A stretch of DNA of 64,000 bases from Isoetes taiwanensis (taxonomy: Eukaryota > Streptophyta > Lycopodiopsida > Isoetales > Isoetaceae), in the NCBI GenBank assembly GCA_021234155.1, contig JAJEKV010000098.1, forward strand, positions 547,084 to 611,083. Direction: 5' to 3'. Of this stretch, positions 21,508-33,869 are shown one piece after another. How positions within the stretch are numbered: the first letter of the stretch is position 1; every line of letters starts with the position of its first letter. The notes under the pieces were generated by a model, which worked only from the letters and a program-made list of their open reading frames with translations, did not search any database and was not told the DNA's origin. The position numbers and the translations under genes were made by a program.

Positions 21508-23085
21508 CCTTGGGGTCATGTTCATGTTTCATTTGGGCTTTTACCCATGCTTTGTATCGTCTCATGGCCATAATTGATCTCCATAAACATTAAAATTTTT
21601 TGTTCTATTCTACTTAAACAAGATATTATTGTTGTTGTCTACAAAATTTTTAGGAATGGTAAAAGTAGCTCAACACTTACAGCATGCTAGTAACAACATA
21701 TAACCACGATAACATGGCATAAATCATCAACAGAAGCAAACGACATATTACCTTTTAATATTCTTGAAATATTTGCTAAGATCAAATCATAGCGCATTGG
21801 TCTTTGATATTACGCAAATACACAATGAGATTCCAAACTCTCATTCAATCTATACATTGCCTCCACAGGTGCCATGGAACTCCTACAGTCTGAATATTGC
21901 CTCTAAAGGGGCAATCCAAAAAGAAGAATAGAATAGAATAGAATCTACCAATGTCAATTATCATCATAAATATATGTGTAGCATAAACAAATTTACTAGA
22001 CAAAATAAGAAGTAAAAGAATTTATCGTTTTGATCGGTGTGACTTAATCTAAATGCAACTAATAGCTTACCATTCAAACATCTGATTTTATGTTGTGAAT
22101 AAGACATGGCGAAGGTTCCACATAAAGGCATACAATAGTCATTTTGCATCAACTTCGTCTATTTAATTGTGTAAGTAGAAGCAAGGCACTTAGTATGGAT
22201 GAACTGGGCAATAAAACAGGAAGCTTTTTCTTACTTTTTTTCTGAAGTGATTCATCTATACCAAATGACTTGTTTCAACTCACGCAATTGGAGCTTGGAA
22301 TTTTAGGCAAGAAATGGCAATATGTATTCTCTTCCAGGGAGGACTAGACGTGAAAAGCATTAAAGTTTGCGACAATCCAATCTAATATGAAAGAGAATGT
22401 AAAATTAACACAAGACTTACCATAGATGCCCTTAATAATATTGAAGATATTGGACCATCACTAGATTATGGTCACTTATGTTGTGTCGTGCACGGCACAA
22501 TCTTTGATGATGATGAGAATCCTATGACTACAAGAAAAGTGTTATTTAATGTAGATGAGCTCCCTTCATGACCACATCCTGGGCTCCTTATATGCGTTTT
22601 GATAAAAACAATCTACTGAGGCCCCACATTATATAGGTTCATCGACATCTATTTAGAAGCTTCTATTCTGAGGAATCCTAATAGTCCCCATCTTGACTTC
22701 CTCAACTGCACATGTATGTAGTTTGTTCCTTTTGCTTAGATAAGCATGTCCCATCTTTCAAATGCTCTCGTGGTATTTGTCTTCGTGACAAGGTATAACT
22801 TCATCGTGATGGAAAATATATCATCTTTTTACTTTGTCTAAAGAGCGTGGAACTTGCTCTTAGTAGTAATGTATTGGCATCTTCATATGAAGACACACAA
22901 CCAAACTAGTACATTCGACACATCTAATTAATTTCTTGCTAGACCCTGTTTTGTTTGTTTGTTATGCTTATTCGCACTCATCACGCCATGGCCAGCACTT
23001 GACCAGTGCAAATACACTTAAAAATGATTGGTTGCACTGTATTTGTAATGAAATACCCTATGATTTGCAATGGTTTCTAATCCCA
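21508..23085. other. No recognisable gene
   Basis: AT-rich DNA with short open frames only. A GAATA run (five units) lies at about 21924-21943. I see no domain or splice pattern that supports a gene. Confidence 0.45.
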
Positions 23086-23165
23086 TCGATACAAGGACTC
23101 GAACCCCCATAAAAGAGGAACAAACCTCTACGTGCTCTAACCAACTCCACTAATACCTCTACGTG
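23086..23165 (-). repeat. tRNA-derived SINE head or tRNA pseudogene
   Basis: The minus strand carries a perfect pol III A box (TAGTGGAGTTGG) and B box (GGTTCGAGTCC) about 36 bp apart, as in tRNA genes. An anticodon-arm-like hairpin GAGG-TTTGTT-CCTC lies between them. The acceptor stem does not pair convincingly, so a functional tRNA is unlikely. Confidence 0.6.
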
Positions 23166-23496
23166 CTTGAGAAAGGTAATATCTGGTGTTACATGCTCTT
23201 AAGTTGAGCTTTAGCATATGTCCTAGAAGTGGAAATCAGATTTTGAATTTTGCAATGTACAGGTTATTTTGAACTACAAATTTGTGAAGACATGGAGTTG
23301 CATAATTTACACCTGTTGCTGATGCCATTGCCAGACAAATAGATCAGGATCCAAGGGTTTAGCTTCAGATTCAACAGAATGTATGGTTGTTCATTAAGTT
23401 TGTACAAATATGTAGTGCACAGTTTTCATGTCTGTATTTCAGAAGAATGTACAAATATGTAGTACACATATTTTGAGGAATCCTCTCAAATGCCAT

Positions 23497-23575
23497 ATTA
23501 AGGCATAAGGTTCTGAATAACTTGGGTCTGCCTCATAATGGCAGGGGGTTCAAGTCCCCGTTATTGCATGGTCGT
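23497..23575 (+). repeat. Second tRNA-like relic (B box and T stem)
   Basis: GGGGGTTCAAGTCCCC forms a clear T arm with a canonical B box. The upstream A-box region is weak. It may be another SINE head or a decayed tRNA. Confidence 0.4.
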
Positions 23576-23656
23576 TTCTCATTGACTTTTATGTTGACTT
23601 CTATCAATGGTTCACAAATCTTATGGTGAGGTGGAAATGCCAGTTTGACCCATCAC

Positions 23657-23847
<191 letters not shown>

Positions 23848-24224
23848 GGTTTTAAGAGAAGGAATGTTACAATGATCAATGGCTAGGAATGTTACAATGA
23901 GTGAAGGAATGTTACAATGATCAATGGCTAGGAATGAACGATAAGAAGGAATGAGCGATAAGAAGGGGAACTTATTATTATTATATAAACTTGCATCGAT
24001 TTGATGCAACAAGCAATGCATATGGAATGAATGGCTTAAATATTTTAATCCAAATGGCTGAGGACTTTCTTGATTAACCAGTACTTTAATATGTAGCATT
24101 ATAACAGGGGGTTGTTTTTGTATTTTTATACTTTTTTTCCTAAGGTTTTTATATGATTTGATGACAGTATTTCATGAGACGTACTAATTGGTACATCTAG
24201 AGTGCGCATACTCTCATGACGCTT

Positions 24225-24701
24225 TTAGTGGCATTTTTCAATGGTTACACCTATGATTTCACAAACTATCCCAAATTGAACATGCAAGCATTGAACATGG
24301 TATTTTAGGGTTTCGATTGTCCATGATTTTGCTTCTATGTTTTCTTTGAGGCGGTAAGGGGCATAAGGGCCGCGGGTCTCGCCGACCGGTATTGGAAGCC
24401 TAGTTTTGGGGCACATCGATGGCGTTCTAGGTCTGGGGGAAGCATCGACTGTTTTTGAAAAAAAAGGAGAACAAGAATCATATTGTATCTGTGTGGCCAC
24501 CACAAAGAACCAATTCTTCAAAAGCAACCAATTCTTCAAGGCAATGAATGCTTGAGATTCTTGACTTAACCCGGTAGCATCGATGACCTTTGCAATTTTC
24601 GGCCCTCTCCTCAACCGAAGCGATTTAGCCCTCGCGAATCCCCTTTGGTTTAGGGTTCTCGGTGTCGTGAGCACAATTTTCATATTCTTGTTTTCATGCA
24701 T
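24225..24701 (-). CDS. Hypothetical 158-residue ORF inside TIR-X, unrecognised
   Basis: The frame has a basic start (TPRTLNQRGFARAKSLRLRR) and a later RLPIPVGETRGPYAPYRLKE. I cannot assign it. It starts in the terminal-repeat side of TIR-X and reads outward. A telomere-like TTTAGGGTT word lies near its promoter side at about 24649-24657, as at plant housekeeping promoters. It may be a captured gene fragment or chance. Confidence 0.25.
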   Translation of the reverse strand: MHENKNMKIVLTTPRTLNQRGFARAKSLRLRRGPKIAKVIDATGLSQESQAFIALKNWLLLKNWFFVVATQIQYDSCSPFFSKTVDASPRPRTPSMCPKTRLPIPVGETRGPYAPYRLKENIEAKSWTIETLKYHVQCLHVQFGIVCEIIGVTIEKCH

Positions 24702-24754
24702 CCCTTGTTCTTAAAAAAGCCATGGAATACAAAGAATCTCTCTTCTTATTTTTG

Positions 24755-25118
24755 GCAAACAACCATATCATGTTATTCTATAGCAGGATCGTTTTCATGT
24801 GTTTGTTCTATCAAATATGAAAATATCATGGATAGCATTTGTGATCGCGCAGATACTTTGTTGTTACGCCTCCCAAAAGTCCTTAATTCTAGCAGCTTCC
24901 TATCTCTCATGCTTCCTTACATGATAGGAGGGCTACTCTTCTTATTTTTGCAAAAGAACCACATCATGGTATTCGTAGCTTATTTACATGTTTGTTCTAT
25001 CAAATATGAAAATATCATGGATAGCATTTGTGATTGCGGATACTTTGTTGTTCGACCACCCTTAAATTCCTTAATTCTAGCAGCTTTCTATCTTTCATGC
25101 TTCCTTACATGATAGGAG
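24755..25118 (+). repeat. Tandem duplication of a ~180-bp unit
   Basis: Units at about 24755-24935 and 24950-25118 share TTTGTTCTATCAAATATGAA, AATATCATGGATAGCATTTG, AATTCTAGCAGCTT and CTTCCTTACATGATAGGAGG. The copies differ by about 10 percent with small indels. No coding function is evident. Confidence 0.8.
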
Positions 25119-26369
25119 GGCTATGTGGGTTCAAACCACATAGGAAACAACCAAGCTCCAACAATTATGGGATTTACATCAGTTGGTATCAATTGCCACA
25201 AGTATGGCAATGCAGCTCCGGCACTATATGCGATGATGGCTCTTTGTATTTTCTGCTATTATCTTCGCATCCTTATCTGGTAGATGAGCATGAGTTGGGC
25301 ATGCAGATTTTGAGATGCTAACCTATTTGTTTCCAAGTTACTATGTTTTTTGTGCTTCTAATTGTGTACATCTTTTGGCATTTTTGTATGCAGGTCTTTT
25401 ACGTTGCCTGCAAACATTAATATCTAGCATAATGTATTTGCTTCTATGAATTTTGCCGAATTTGCTCAGGACCTATCAAGTAAAGATTGGAAAGATTTGA
25501 TCCACACTTGCAGGGGTTTCTCCAATTTTCTCAACCTATTTTGAACCGTAAAACGTCACTGGATGTCATGAGCACATCTTTACACTTGAATGCTGCAGCT
25601 CTAAGGACTATTGATAGACCCTATGTGCAAATACATTTCAAAAAACATACCTCAAGTCAATTACAAAGTTCTATGATTACAAGGTAAGGATTAGCAGATT
25701 ACATTAGTTTTAGACCATGGATGTGTTGCTTTATTATAGCTCTCATTTACCTGGGGATGCATCGTGACAAAAGCCTGGAGTTGCCACAAGGCAATCATAG
25801 GAGCTGGATTTGGTTCGTCGGAGCTGGATCAGATTTTCCCACAGGCCATCGGATTACAAAAGTCGGCTTCAATCATTGTCCAAAAGTTTTCTCCGCATGT
25901 GATCCGCGATGTCGATTCCTTAAAATATCTTACAAGGCTTTGCCTTTTGGCACAAACCTCTTCTAAAGGCCACAACTATCATTAAAGTATCCTTTCACTT
26001 GGCGTAGAAATACAAGGGTTATTATCCTCAAAAATCCACCAAATGGACTATCATTACATGGTGGCTTGTTCTTCATATACTTCCTTCCTTCCTTCCTTCA
26101 TCTCCAAATCTATTTGTCCTCTTCTGCATGTGGAGTAGTTGTAAATCACCCTTTTGTTCTTTTGTGTGGACACGTTTCAAAGTCCACTTGGAATGGAGGT
26201 AAAGTCAATCACTTGGACATGAGAAAAGTTCTAAATATTTGGATCAAACCATTATTGTTTGTGTTATCCTAGACAATTTTGTTCCCTAAACACTTGTGCT
26301 TGAATGGAGTTTCTCATATATTTCAGAGAAGTTGTGTTTCTTTTGAAGTTGAAGTGCCTAGGTATTTAC
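25119..26369. other. No recognisable gene
   Basis: Several plus-strand open frames of 65-80 residues (for example 25487-25687) carry no motif I can place. A CTTC run lies at about 26079-26099. Confidence 0.4.
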
Positions 26370-26850
26370 TAGGGCCCGAAGGGCCCAAATTTTTTTTCAG
26401 TATAACAACCAACTCACAACTACCATTAACATTATTAACACAGACCATTGTATCCAACACATTTAAATTAAAATCCCCCTTAAACCCCCTTTGGTTTGGG
26501 TGCATATTCACATGGGGGTAGATGCATGAAAGGGTGTCCAATATTTTTTGTATAATGATGTAAAAATATACACTAGCCTAAAGTGATTATAAGGTAAAAT
26601 TTAAATTCTACATTAGTTGCCCACAATTAATGCAACTTGTCCACGTGAGAGGTTTTCGCCATTATTATTGGCAACCCACAAATTTGGCGCAATTTTGAAC
26701 TCCCCCAAACCCCCCGTGTGAATATGCACCCAAACTAAAGGGGGTTTAAGGGGGATTTTAATTTAAATGTGTTAGACCCAATGGTTGTGTTAATGATAGT
26801 TATGTGTTGGTTGTTGTACTAAAAAAAAAATTTGGGCCCTTCGGACCCTA
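26370..26850. mobile_element. Foldback MITE with ~150-bp inverted arms
   Basis: The left arm (26370-26519) starts TAGGGCCCGAAGGGCCC and ends GGGTGCATATTCACATGGGG. The right arm (26711-26850) is its inverted copy, ending TTTGGGCCCTTCGGACCCTA. About 190 bp of unrelated DNA lies between. It has no coding capacity. Related single arms occur at 17880-18021 and 38284-38405. Confidence 0.82.
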
Positions 26851-28930
26851 AAAAAAGCAAACATACATAAAAACATGTAAAACATGCAAAACATGTAGCC
26901 TGGGATATTAGGGCTACTTTATGGTTTCCATTCGATCCGCATTCGATCATGGAGCTTACCAAAATTACAATAAGGTGGTAGAAAATACGAAAGCATAGCA
27001 AATATTCTACTACATGAAGTAAATGAAATAAGTGAGAATCGGAAGAATAAGCTTCAACAAATAAGAACCAACTTTCTTTGAATCTCGAAAAATCGCTGGA
27101 TTCTAGGTTAACAAACAATGAGAGCCAACTTTGCCAAATCTCAAAAAAGATCCCGAATTCTAGGCTATGTATCAAAGTTTCTTATTTTGATTTTCTTTCC
27201 AAGCCCGTTAGATGACAAGAAAAGCCACACATTGGCCATCTTTGACTTTGGTCATTATTCTCAACACCGCACGAGGCTAAAGTGCTAAAGAAAGAGAAAA
27301 CAAGAGCAAACAAGCAAAGAAAATAAATCAAAAGAAGTGTTACAAAGTCAAGTGCGTAACTCTTTTATCGCCCCTACATTATAATGCCATTTTGCAAAAG
27401 ACCATGATGCTTTTGGCGATGTTTTATTCTATAAAACCTAATACAACTTCATTCAAGACACCGCAGAATCGATTTGGGAATGCGTGAACCTCCTCTCAAA
27501 GCATTCTCCCACCGACTTACATGGAGGATTTATAAGTGGTACTCTCCAATCAGAAAGTAAGGAGAAAATTGTAATACTCCAAACAACGCCCTTACCCACC
27601 AGCCTCTCATGGTGAGAATCTCTATGAAGACATTGCTTTCTTTAATTGTCGTAGGCTATAAATCTCTACAAAGCCACTAAGCATAGCTCTTGGGCAACTG
27701 AAGTTCGTTAGCCCTCAACGTGGGGGTATCTTTGAGGTGCTTTTAAGCAGAATGGAACTCAAACGAAAAGAAAATGCAGTCCTCAATTCGAAGAATCAAT
27801 CCTCTAGTAGAACCCCTGGATGGTTTCATCTCTCCTTCGTACATATAATGGAAAACCCACTTTTGAATGCCATCGGTGCATCCCTTGAAAAGCACAAAAT
27901 GTTAAGTCTTAAAAAAAATGAACTTCCTTTTGCAATCCCATCATGCCAACTTCAATCTGATGGTTTGACTATTACCAAGGAGCTGTCATATCATTTGCAG
28001 AATGATTCAGCCATGCATCTTTCAGTTAGGCTGCATGAAACAAATGGAACTTGGAGCTGCCTCAGGATCTCAATATGACAAAATTCAAGATTTACACTAC
28101 TGGGACAGCAAACTACATGGACCTCTGATAGATGCCAGGCACAGCAGGGGAGATGTCCATAAGATGTCCCTTTTATAAGACGTCCATAACAGAGAAACAA
28201 GGAAGTAATTCTCTCTTTCCATTTCACAGATGTATGCACGTGCAAATGCTAAGAGGAGACCAAAAACAGTTCCAAACAAGACCATAAATCACATCTTGAA
28301 CCTTACCATCTTCATGCCAATCAACTCGACAACGTGAACAATGCACAATATCAAATGATTACGGGATAAGGCAACCGCTTTGTTCCCAAAACTGCAACCA
28401 TTGCAGTAGAATGCCACGCTCTAGAGCGAATCGTATTTGGTTTTTTGGTACGTTAAAAGTCCCCATTTCCATCGCTTGTCATTCTTTTCGAGCACAGATC
28501 ATGAAGTGGCCAACAGGATCGATCCACCGCATGAATTCCCTACAATTTCCATAGCATGTTCTAAACTCAAGTCTTATCAAACACATTTGCAGAGGAATAC
28601 GGATATAGTAAGATCATGCGTTTGAAGTGAGTACCACCACCGAAGCCACATTCTAGATCCGTTGGCATGTACCCGGTTCGACCCCTCTTCACTACTCGCT
28701 AAGTGCGTATGATTGACTCTTTAGGGTTTCAAAAGATTCGAACATGGCAGCTTACAAAAACAGATGCAAAAACCGACACGCTTTGTGATCATGGCTCTTA
28801 TTGCCAAACACCCTGACCCAAATCCAAGCGCAGAATCGTTTTGGACTCGTCCAAATCCATCCGAATATGTATGAATGGCCCGCATAAGAAATGCAAAAAT
28901 TGAATACCTTTGTGGAAGCTAGTTCACCGT
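26851..28930. other. No recognisable gene
   Basis: Short open frames on both strands, for example 27737-28078, show no motif I can name. The segment lies inside the TIR-X candidate. Confidence 0.4.
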
Positions 28931-29040
28931 ATAACAAGGGCCGAAATCTCCAATGAATTGAATGCTTACGTGTTTTGTCCAGAGCTCCAATAACCAAACG
29001 GCACAAACAAAACCTAGAGACCTTCTCCATTCTGTCGGAT
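28930..29040 (-). CDS. Possible first exon carried by TIR-X
   Basis: On the minus strand ATGGAGAAGGTCTCTAGG opens a frame (MEKVSRFCLCRLVIGALDKT) followed by a good donor, CACGTAAGC. Upstream, at about 29225, a related AGGTCTCTAGGTTATGGT phrase recurs, and a TTTTAGGGTT word is present nearby. This looks like the 5' end of a plant gene, but no downstream exon can be joined with confidence. Confidence 0.3.
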
Positions 29041-29508
29041 TAGCTTTTATACCTCTTTTTTCTGACGCCAAATCTATGTTCCAACGGGTTAATCAATCAA
29101 GCCGAAGATTTGAGTTGTGGGATTATAATAAAAGCTGCTTTGAATCACCACAAACTCGGCAGATTTTTTTTGATTTTCGAGATCGAGATCCCTACGGCAA
29201 AAACCATAACCTAGAGACCTAATTTTGGAGTTAACAAGAACCCTAAAATGAGCTGCTCGAGCTTTGCATGTCGAGCAAAATAAAATGTAATACGAAAAAT
29301 AGAACTTAACGGAGAAATATATGATATATGGGTCTACACTATTGAAAAGAGGCATTAAAATTCATTCAAGCCTATGCAAATACAATGCGCACTCTAGATA
29401 TACTAATTAGTAGGCCTTGTGCAACACGCCCATCAAATCATATAAAACCATTGGGAAAATCGCATAAAAAAAAAATACAAAAACCCCCTGTTATTATGCT
29501 ACATATTG

Positions 29509-31030
29509 GAATCCTCTTTCTTCACGACAGATCGATCTTTGCATATGGAAGAAATAATTTCGGATCATATGGAAGAAACAATTTCGGAAGCATCGAATTC
29601 TAATCCTTTTCTTGATGAGGACTTATCATGCATTTACGGGACAGCCAAAGAAGATCGAAAAAAAGGAATTGTGAAATTTGGATATGGGACAAAAACAGAT
29701 TAGAAGGAAGGTGAATCGGTCCAGCCGATCACATAGTAAAGCAAGTTTCCAAGTTGAATCCAAAACAACAAAAATACATTTGTCTGAAAGATTGCTACGG
29801 GATCATAGATTAAACTTTATTTGACCCGTTATTGGAAAGCCTAAAAGAGGCTATTGTAAAGAGAAATTTATTGGAAAACCTTAAGGATGGCCTTCAAGAA
29901 GTGAAAAGCTGCTAATAGCAATGATAAACTTGCTGACCAAATACTCCAATTCTTGCCATGGTAGTTGGAAAGGAAGGAGAATTACAACAAACTTCATTGG
30001 CGAAAATGCTCCAAATTACATCCTAGAAATATGAAGCTAGCGCAGAAAGAAGAAAAAGATGTCATTGTGTGGAGCAAATTTATGGGCATTGGCAGGTCGA
30101 AAAGCCAGAAGAAATGCCATAGATCAAGCTATGAAGGATAGAGTTGCTCAATTACGGTTAGATAATACAAAAAGTGTCACAAAAAAAGTCGGAGATGTCA
30201 TGAAGAAGAGGACTGAACCGAGTCAATACATTGACATTACTAATGTATGGTAGTATTTTTAGTCTAAATAGAATTCTAGGTTAGAATGTAAAAGTCAAGT
30301 AGATCACGTTTGCAAGATTCGGTGAACATCAAATGTACTCTAGTTATGATTTGCAGTAGTCATGTAGATCTATCCTACATTTCTTGTAGTGTAAATGCAA
30401 ATGTTTTTACGTAAATAACTTTTAAGATGTGCTCAAGATGTAGGCATGAATATGTAAAAAGTGTAGGATTGTAGTAGATGTCAATGTTGATATGATTTAC
30501 ATTTAGTCCAACTTGAAAACAAATTACAAAATGTGTTATAGATGTAAGCATGAGAAAGTGATGTACAATAATGTAGGACTGTAGATGTCAAGAAAATATG
30601 TGAATTCTTCCTATGGAGTACATTTTATGTAGGATGTGAGGTTTTGGGAGATAATTTACATAGATGTGAAATTTTTCAGAATGTGTGAATGATTCTAACC
30701 TTTGTAATTTTGAAGTTGAACCATACGAGCTTTGTTGATCAAAGATCCGTAAGTCAAGATCGGCATTAGACAGCTTTTGAATACTTAAAACCCTCTTGCA
30801 TACCAAAAGCTAAAGGAGAGAAATACATGTTGTTGTGAAGAAACGAGCGAACAGATTTTATTCAAGAAGGCATTCAATATGATGAGGTCAAATTTCTTGA
30901 GAATTGTTTTGCAATTGCATTGTGTGTGCTTTTCCGTGGCTAATGCTGAATTTGTCAAGCCAAGAAGAAAATTTTGATAATGTGAGCACGCTTTGGAGAG
31001 CCATGGTATGCCGAGAAGGCGGCGGTGAGG
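29509..31030 (+). other. AT-rich upstream part of the transposase-like region
   Basis: A 64-residue basic frame at 30059-30250 (GRKARRNAIDQAMKDRVAQL) may be an N-terminal piece of the gene that follows. From about 30290 to 30680 words such as GATGTAGGCATGA, GTAGATGTCA and TGTAAATG recur in a non-coding stretch. A similar TGTAA-rich stretch lies at 35950-36400, on the other side of this candidate element. Confidence 0.4.
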
Positions 31031-32480
31031 AGTGGCACAAGCTAGCATGTATCAACTCAAAATGTGAAAGTTGTGGGAAAAAATTAATTGAGTTGTGTCC
31101 TAGAGAAAAGGATGAAAGCGTTGAAGAATCTGTTGATTGGCAAGTTTATAATTATGTGTAAATGAACCTGAAGAAGGAACTTCGAAAAGGTGAAGTTAAT
31201 TGACAAGAATGGCGGTCTAAAGGATATATTGGACAAACATGTTTGATCATATGTCCAAGTTTATATATCACAACTTTGTGGCACATTGGCAAAGCAAGCG
31301 GTTTAAGGAATCCATCTGAACACCGTGATGATTGATGCTATCGGTTGTTGATTTCTCAAAGAATTATACCTTGAAGCCATTTAATGAGATTCAAAGCACA
31401 ACATTGGTACAATGAACAAATTAGTATTTTGGTTCATATTACCATGTTCAAGGTAAATGGAAAATTGAGGAAATGTGTGCATTCGTTTATTTTGGATGAC
31501 AAGATTCATGATACACACTGCATTACAAGATGCATTCAAGATGCACCTCAAATGGTTGCAAGAGAATGGTCTGGCCATATGATATATCATTTGGTTTTGG
31601 TCCGATGGGTGTGGACCCCAATTTAAGTCAAGGCGAGCATTCTATCATGTAACAAGATATCATCAACAATATAAAAATAAAAAATAAGGACATGGGAAAG
31701 GCACACCACGATGGAGAAGGGCAATTGATAAACCTGTGGCTTGAAGCTTTAACAAAGAAAAAAGGATGGAAAGGTAGTAAAAAATGCAGAAACCGCCAGG
31801 AGGTCTTGAGGAGAAAAAATGAGATGTGGAGAGGGTATTTTGGGAGGTGATTGACATTGATCGATCCCAAAAGATTTGATGTGCTTCCAGTAAAAGGGGT
31901 GCAATCAATTCATTGCGTGTCGTCAATAGCATAAAACGACCCAAAGTTATTCAGGCAGGCCTCTTTCATGTTTTTGCAAGGCATGCATAAATTTTGATTG
32001 GCTTTGCTTGTGAGGTCACACCATTGTAAGGTGGGAGTTGAGAAAACTAGAGCCTACTAATAGGATCGATCTTGGAGATGGTGAGAATGAGGTGGAGGAT
32101 TTATGGGCAAAATGACGCCACAATATCGATGAGACACCGGCAGTTGGTGATTATTTTGGAGCATTCTGACTCCGCACAATCATGAGGGGTCCTTATTATA
32201 TCCTCCAATGCACGTATTGAAACATGCACTTGAGGCAGATACTATGGATGACTATGGAAACTTATTTTATAGTGGTAATGAGGTTATTACGGGTAACTAC
32301 TTTGAGCTGATACACGGCCGCCATCGGTACAAGTTACTAAAAGGCAAAGCGTGTTTTTGTCCATCCCGAAGTCGGTAATAGGGTGAGATTTGCATTACAG
32401 CCAGTTAAACACAAGATAAAAGGTGTTGCTTATGCATATGAACTGTCTCAATACTAGCACGAGATGCTACTAGGAAGTCT
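31031..32480 (+). pseudogene. Decayed transposase-like gene (DFSKNYT / SDGCGPQFKS family)
   Basis: Plus-strand frames give, in order, a Cys-rich segment WHKLACINSKCESCGKKLI, then DFSKNYTLKPFNEIQS (Asp at 31350), SDGCGPQFKSRRAFYHVT (Asp at 31604), GHGK with AHHDGEGQLINL after a frameshift (about 31689-31735), and later HVLKHALEADTMDDYGNLF and ELIHGRHRYKLLKGK. I know this motif order (D-F-x-E/K-N-Y, SDGCxxQ[FY]KS, HGKGxxDG) from an uncharacterised, transposon-like protein family found mostly in animals. An RNase H-type transposase fold is my inference from the spaced acidic residues. Several stops and frameshifts make it a pseudogene. It converges on the Ulp1 gene at 33.9-37.8 kb. Confidence 0.6.
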
Positions 32481-33129
32481 GCCAGAGATTGTAGATGTTA
32501 TGTGAACTCTATTTTTACATCAGATTTACATAGTTAGATATTTCTGAATTTTTTTGTAGATGCGCCATGATTTGTAGTCTTATGTAATGTAATTAAGTGC
32601 ATGCAACTCTATAGAGTAATTAAGAGATGTTATTTGTTGTACACCCTTAATATTTTGGAATTGGCTCTAGGCGTAAGAAAGAGTTATTATTTAAAAAGAG
32701 TTGCTTGATTGTTGTACAAGGCAAACCCATAGTGAGGACATATTTATATGCAAATATGAAGATGCTGCAAAAGACAATAGTGTATTTATATATTGATATT
32801 CAATAGAAAAAAGATGTTCACATTGATTGTAGATTGTTATGAATATTACACAACTCTTGCATGCATGTACATATCATCCCATGGACCTAGCCTTAGCCGT
32901 GGACCTGCATCATAAGAATACAACATGAAGGATAGAAGATATAAATTGCATATGCACTTATGATAATACTCAAATACCTTGCTTTATGAAAACATGTCAA
33001 GGCTTATGAAAGTGTGTCCAATAATGCATCTACAACAAAGCAACCTCTTCATCATGTAATCCATGAAATGCCTGGAGTCAGAGGATGAGAGGTTGCCTCC
33101 GAAGTTTCCAGAACCATCACACTATGTCA

Positions 33130-33230
33130 GAATACAAGTGTTGGGGATTTAGCAAGCACCCATGTCATGAAGGCTTGTTGATTTAGCAAGCATGAAGATA
33201 TGTTGGGGATTTAGCAAGCAAGAGAGTCTT
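33130..33230 (+). repeat. Short repeat of GATTTAGCAAGCA
   Basis: The phrase GGGGATTTAGCAAGCA occurs at about 33143 and 33203, with GTTGATTTAGCAAGCATG at about 33177. It is a small degenerate tandem array between the two converging genes. Confidence 0.7.
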
Positions 33231-33869
33231 GTAGATGGAAGTAGCAACCAACATCTACTTCTATCAATAACACAATTGGGTCATGATCTATCTTTAGATT
33301 GAAGCCGCTCGACTAAAGGTTGGCTTGGTTTGATAGCATAAAATGATGGAGAATAAGTGTAAATGCAATTTTTGTGGCTTTCAATGACAACACATTGACA
33401 AGAAGAAAAAAAGTGCAAGCTTGGGACAAGAACATCAACTTGGATATATTCTGATAGGTGCAAGTCAAATGTTAAGAACTAAATACATACAACATTTTGA
33501 TCCCTTTGTGAATCTCTCTTTTTTATAGTTTAAGCATTGCAGGTGCAATTACATTCAAATTGAACTGAGTATTGAGATAAGTGTATGGCGAGCCAAATTT
33601 ATAACCCGTTACATGGTAGCAGATTATCAAACAAGGTAGCAAGTTATAGCCTTTAACATGGCAACAAATCTATCTCTATAACAATCTATCAAATACAATG
33701 GCAGCATCCAAGTAAGATTCAACTACCACTGGTCCCTTGAATAGCATCTCCATCTTCACAGTGCTTAAGTAGAGCATCTGCCAAAACTTCTCGCCGTGAG
33801 AGCGCATACTGATGTGAAATCCAGCTAGATGTAACCTATGAAATAAGCAATAAATAATACACCAATGTT

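Larger units (their letters stand above)
24087..29508. mobile_element. Candidate 5.4-kb DNA transposon with ~190-bp inverted termini (TIR-X)
   Basis: The left end (24087-24275) and the inverted right end (29318-29508) share AATATGTAGCAT, ATAACAGGGGGTT, TTATATGATTTGATG, CTAGAGTGCGCAT and a TTTTCAAT block. Long, imperfect termini of this size are typical of Mutator-like elements. I see no transposase inside and no clear 9-bp target duplication. The interior holds exon-like pieces and a foldback MITE, so a gene-carrying (Pack-MULE-like) element is possible. Alternatively, two independent insertions of the same short repeat in opposite orientation would look alike. Confidence 0.55.

Noticed and set aside
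23086-23165. A functional tRNA gene
   Set aside because: A and B boxes are good, but the acceptor stem and T stem do not pair well, so I list it as a SINE head or relic.
28190-28290. Overlapping minus-strand frames as a gene
   Set aside because: Short, with no motif and no splice logic; they overlap in two frames.
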